Shown here piece after piece: positions 4,777-6,041 of a stretch of 6,041 nt of DNA. The notes under the pieces are model-generated. The model saw only the letters and a program-made list of their open reading frames with translations, was not told where the DNA came from and did not search any database. The stretch spans positions 1 through 6,041 of the forward strand of contig JAISPE010000264.1 of assembly GCA_031275145.1 (NCBI GenBank), in the 5' to 3' direction. Positions within the stretch are counted from its first letter, which is position 1, and every line of letters begins with the position of its first letter. This stretch comes from Prevotellaceae bacterium (GTDB lineage Bacteria > Bacteroidota > Bacteroidia > Bacteroidales > UBA932). Position numbers and translations under genes: made by a program.

Positions 4777-5854
4777 ACAGGATATAACGGCTGATAAAAA
4801 GTCCCGCAGGTTCCGCAGGAAACAAAGAGCGGGATTGGACTGTTTTCGAACGGGGTGGAAACTTCAGTTCGGCGTAGCCAATCCCGACAGGGATGACATA
4901 TCGGTAGAAAACACGTTTCCGTCTCACAAAGTGCAACCCTTATTTCCCCAAAGCTCCCTTAGTAGCCCTTATTCCCTTATTGTAAGATACGGCAATGAAC
5001 AGATTACCCTGCAACAAAATAAGGGAATAAGGGAGCCGGTGGAACAATCGAAGCTACTAAGGGGGCTGCCGGGAAATAAGGGTCGCATCTGCTGCCAATG
5101 CTGTCCATGCTGCATCTGTTGTCCATGCTGCATCTGTCGCCCATGCTGCATCTGTCGCCCATACTGCATCTGCCGCCCATGCCGTAAGCTAAAGCATACG
5201 GTTAATAAAGTGTCGTCCCTGCGGGACTTACTGAGCGAAGTCCCGACTGTGTACGGGAAGTCGGTATCGGGAGATTTCCAACAGTTTAAACAAAGAGCGG
5301 GATTGGACCGACATGTCATCCCTACGGGATTTTTGATCGCTATCGTTTTGTTTTCTACCGACATATCATCCCTACGGGATTTTTTGGCCGCGCACGACAA
5401 GTCCCGCAGGGACGACTCTACTAAGGGATGTGGAAGCTTACGGCAAGGGTACCTGCGGGACTTACTGTACGCGGCTGGAAATGTTTCTGACAATGTCGAG
5501 AAGAAAACTCACGTCATGAGAAATGTTCCCGACATTGTCGAAAAGAAAACTCATGTCATGAGAAATGTTCTCGACATTGTCGAGAAGAAAACCCATGTCA
5601 TGAGAAATGTTCTCGACATTGTCGAGAAGAAAACTCATGTCATGAGAAATGTTCTCGACAATGTCGAGAAAAAAACTCACGTCATGAGAAATATTCTCGA
5701 CATTGTCGAGAAGAAAACTCATGTCATGGACAACGCTCTCGACATTGTCGAGAAGAAAACAGGTATACGGCAAAATTCACCTTTTTTGACAGCGCCGTCT
5801 GTTCGACACAGTCAATTAACAGATTTTGTAAATTATGAAAATTCTGTTAATTGA
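4766..5854 (+). CDS. Doubtful 362-codon reading frame through repeat DNA
   Basis: The frame starts at ATG 4766, overlapping the last 11 bases of the ATPase gene in a way that would allow translational coupling, and runs to 5854. Its content is almost entirely translated repeats: a Cys-rich stretch of PCCICR hexapeptides from the 18-bp repeat, and 14-residue units of the type DIVEKKTHVMRNVL from the 42-bp repeat. No domain, signal peptide or membrane segment is recognisable. The minus strand is also open over 4969-5493 and 5462-5773, as expected when repeat length is a multiple of three and the units are palindromic. In the 42-bp array, 5 of about 9 single-base differences among units 1-5 fall at third codon positions of this frame, too few to prove selection. 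An automatic annotation would probably call a hypothetical protein here; I think it is more likely non-coding. Confidence 0.2.
   Translation: MKNKQDITADKKSRRFRRKQRAGLDCFRTGWKLQFGVANPDRDDISVENTFPSHKVQPLFPQSSLSSPYSLIVRYGNEQITLQQNKGIREPVEQSKLLRGLPGNKGRICCQCCPCCICCPCCICRPCCICRPYCICRPCRKLKHTVNKVSSLRDLLSEVPTVYGKSVSGDFQQFKQRAGLDRHVIPTGFLIAIVLFSTDISSLRDFLAAHDKSRRDDSTKGCGSLRQGYLRDLLYAAGNVSDNVEKKTHVMRNVPDIVEKKTHVMRNVLDIVEKKTHVMRNVLDIVEKKTHVMRNVLDNVEKKTHVMRNILDIVEKKTHVMDNALDIVEKKTGIRQNSPFLTAPSVRHSQLTDFVNYENSVN
4820..4840 (+). repeat. 21-bp direct repeat, first copy
   Basis: The 21 bases starting AAACAAAGAGCGGG and ending ATTGGAC recur exactly at 5288-5308, 468 bases away. The second copy runs straight into a GACATGTCATCCC hairpin repeat; the first is followed 40 bases later by an inverted member of that family. 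This suggests that the two ends of the block share a composite repeat. Confidence 0.7.
4881..4912 (-). repeat. Dispersed hairpin repeat, inverted copy
   Basis: On the minus strand this reads GTTTTCTACCGATATGTC and then a hairpin. On the plus strand the hairpin is ATCCC-GACA-GGGAT (4881-4894). It matches copies at 7-41 and 5350-5380 in opposite orientation. Confidence 0.75.
4937..5082. repeat. 146-bp nested palindromic element
   Basis: Three blocks on the left are mirrored in reverse order on the right. CCCTTATTTCCC (4937-4948) pairs with 5071-5082 over 12 of 12 bases. AGCTCCCTTAGTAG (4952-4965) pairs with 5054-5067 over 13 of 14. CCCTTATTCCCTTATT (4966-4981) pairs with 5018-5033 over 16 of 16. 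The central loop is 36 bases, and the right arm carries 20 extra bases (5034-5053). This resembles a small MITE-like or REP-derived element. No transposase or clear target duplication is visible. Confidence 0.75.
5105..5181. repeat. 18-bp tandem repeat, about 4.3 units
   Basis: Units of the form CCATGCTGCATCTGTCGC start at 5105, 5123, 5141 and 5159, with a partial unit at 5177 and degenerate related sequence back to about 5084. The units at 5123 and 5141 are identical. Because 18 is divisible by three, both strands stay open: the plus frame gives PCCICR repeats and the minus frame GRQMQH repeats. I see no evidence that either is translated. Confidence 0.85.
5212..5245 (+). repeat. REP-like GTCCC hairpin, left member of an inverted pair
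   Basis: The 17 bases 5212-5228 are the exact reverse complement of 5400-5416. Each copy contains its own hairpin, GTCCC-N3-GGGAC (5215-5227 and 5401-5413). The left copy can alternatively fold CGGGACTT (5222-5229) with AAGTCCCG (5238-5245), an 8-bp stem. Relics of the same motif appear at 4801 and 5451-5464. Confidence 0.7.
5310..5330 (+). repeat. Dispersed hairpin repeat, short copy
   Basis: GACATGTC followed by hairpin ATCCC-TAC-GGGAT (5318-5330). It lacks the TTTTCTACC lead of the longer copies and instead abuts the 21-bp direct repeat at 5288-5308. Confidence 0.7.
5350..5380 (+). repeat. Dispersed hairpin repeat, full copy
   Basis: GTTTTCTACCGACATATC followed by hairpin ATCCC-TAC-GGGAT (5368-5380). 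It has the same orientation as the copy at 7-41 and lies 50 bases after the short copy with nearly the same core, so this part looks locally duplicated. Confidence 0.75.
5400..5416 (-). repeat. REP-like GTCCC hairpin, right member of an inverted pair
   Basis: This is the exact 17-bp reverse complement of 5212-5228, with internal hairpin GTCCC-GCA-GGGAC (5401-5413). Together with the left member it brackets the two ATCCC hairpin copies at 5310-5380. Confidence 0.7.
5479..5759. repeat. 42-bp tandem array with two palindromes per unit
   Basis: About 6.7 units have an exact 42-bp period; the 15-base cores start at 5486, 5528, 5570, 5612, 5654, 5696 and 5738. A consensus unit is CTCGACAWTGTCGAG (perfect 15-bp palindrome), 7-base linker AAGAAAA, CTCATGTCATGAG (perfect 13-bp palindrome), 7-base linker AAATGTT. 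The first core, the second core and the end of the sixth unit are degenerate, and the seventh lacks the second palindrome. There is no unique spacer between units, so this is not a CRISPR array. Palindromes in phase every 42 bp (about four helical turns) would suit cooperative binding of dimeric proteins, but no function is shown. Confidence 0.9.
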
Positions 5855-5883
5855 CTTCGTCGAACTAAAGTTTCTGTCAAAAA
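5783..5883. repeat. Nested inverted repeat upstream of the second ATPase
   Basis: Three paired blocks are nested. TTTTTGACAG (5783-5792) pairs with CTGTCAAAAA (5874-5883). GTTCGAC (5801-5807) pairs with GTCGAAC (5859-5865). GTCAATTAACAGA (5811-5823) pairs perfectly with 5843-5855. A further TTCTGTCAAAAAAGAAAA copy follows at 5898-5915 as a direct repeat of 5872-5888. The structure lies 60 bases before the second ATPase start and would form a large hairpin in its leader. No U-tract follows on the plus strand, so a plus-strand terminator is unlikely. Confidence 0.65.
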
Positions 5884-5942
5884 GAAAATTATGTTAATTC
5901 TGTCAAAAAAGAAAAAAGGACTCATTTATAAATATTACAGAT

Positions 5943-6041
5943 ATGGTTATTAAAACAGAGGAGCTTACAAAACAGTTTGGGGCATTCAAAGCTGTTGACC
6001 GGATCAGTTTTGAGGTTTCCGAAGGCGAGATATTCGGTTTT
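5943..6041 (+). CDS. ABC exporter ATPase, second subunit, N-terminal fragment (YbhF NBD2-like)
   Basis: The gene runs off the right edge after 33 codons. The visible part, MVIKTEELTKQFGAFKAVDR and then ISFEVSEGEIFGF, is the standard start of an ABC ATPase: first beta strand, the A-loop region with aromatic Phe12 (TKQFGAF), and the GEIFGF strand leading to the Walker A motif, which lies just outside the window. It would be the partner of the ATPase at 3835-4776; in E. coli YbhF the two domains are fused. ATG 5943 is the natural start by alignment to such N-termini. The leader contains AAAAAAGGA (5912-5920), a weak purine-rich stretch rather far upstream. The permease genes expected next are not visible. 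Confidence 0.85.
   Translation, partial: MVIKTEELTKQFGAFKAVDRISFEVSEGEIFGF

Larger units (their letters stand above)
4777..5942. other. Gene-poor repeat block between the two ATPase genes
   Basis: This is 1166 bases without a convincing gene, in a position where operons of this kind normally have adjacent or overlapping ATPase genes. From left to right it holds a degenerate GTCCCGCAGG motif (4801), a 21-bp direct repeat also found at 5288, REP-like hairpins, a nested palindromic element (4937-5082), an 18-bp tandem repeat, an inverted pair of GTCCC hairpins, the 42-bp array and a nested hairpin. No promoter matching TAnnTTTG is obvious before 5943. Accumulation of repeats in a formerly tight junction is the simplest reading. 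Confidence 0.75.

Noticed and set aside
5084..5190. Cys-rich metal-binding domain (PCCICR repeats) on the plus strand
   Set aside because: It is the translation of an 18-bp tandem repeat. The opposite strand is equally open (GRQMQH repeats), and there is no independent sign of coding.
5479..5759. CRISPR-like array
   Set aside because: The whole 42-bp unit repeats, including the linkers. There are no unique spacers and no cas genes in view.
4969..5773. Minus-strand reading frames of 174 and 103 codons (4969-5493 and 5462-5773)
   Set aside because: They are built from the same repeats read backwards; openness follows from unit lengths divisible by three and from palindromes. No domain is recognisable.

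Overview
The window looks like chromosomal DNA of a member of the Bacteroidota, most likely a host-associated Bacteroidales. The evidence is a TAnnTTTG -7 promoter box, A/T-rich leaders with little or no Shine-Dalgarno sequence, the efflux-operon gene order, and abundant short dispersed repeats. The taxonomy is inferred from sequence style only.

Layout. 1-597 holds no intact gene: a copy of a dispersed hairpin repeat at the left edge, an A/T-rich inverted repeat, and the frameshifted, truncated 5' end of a twin-arginine (Tat) lipoprotein gene (270-574). From 598 a plus-strand efflux operon begins: a -7 box and a palindromic operator candidate, a TetR-family regulator (665-1285), a TolC-like outer-membrane factor (about 1357-2640), a lipoprotein HlyD/YbhG-type periplasmic adaptor (2873-3763), an ABC ATPase (3835-4776) and, cut by the right edge, a second ABC ATPase (from 5943). 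The permease genes expected for such a system would lie beyond the window.

How the genes fit together. The set matches a YbhGFSR-like ABC-2 exporter plus its own TolC channel. E. coli YbhF carries two nucleotide-binding domains in one chain; here they are separate genes. The first has Gly at the usual Q-loop Gln position and Pro at the usual switch-His position, so it is probably the degenerate partner of a heterodimer. RACA-N(3-4)-TGTY boxes recur with fixed phasing upstream of the regulator, the TolC gene and the first ATPase, which suggests local autoregulation.

The unusual part is the non-coding material lodged inside the operon. Between the TolC and adaptor genes lie a near-perfect 32-bp inverted repeat overlapping the TolC stop codon and 26 uninterrupted heptamers (NNAAATC) ending 8 bases before the adaptor start codon. 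Between the two ATPases are 1166 bases of repeats: REP-like RTCCC...GGGAY hairpins, a 146-bp nested palindromic element, an 18-bp tandem repeat, an array of about 6.7 exact 42-bp units each normally carrying two different palindromes, and a nested hairpin just before the second ATPase. A 362-codon frame runs through this gap but is probably not a gene.
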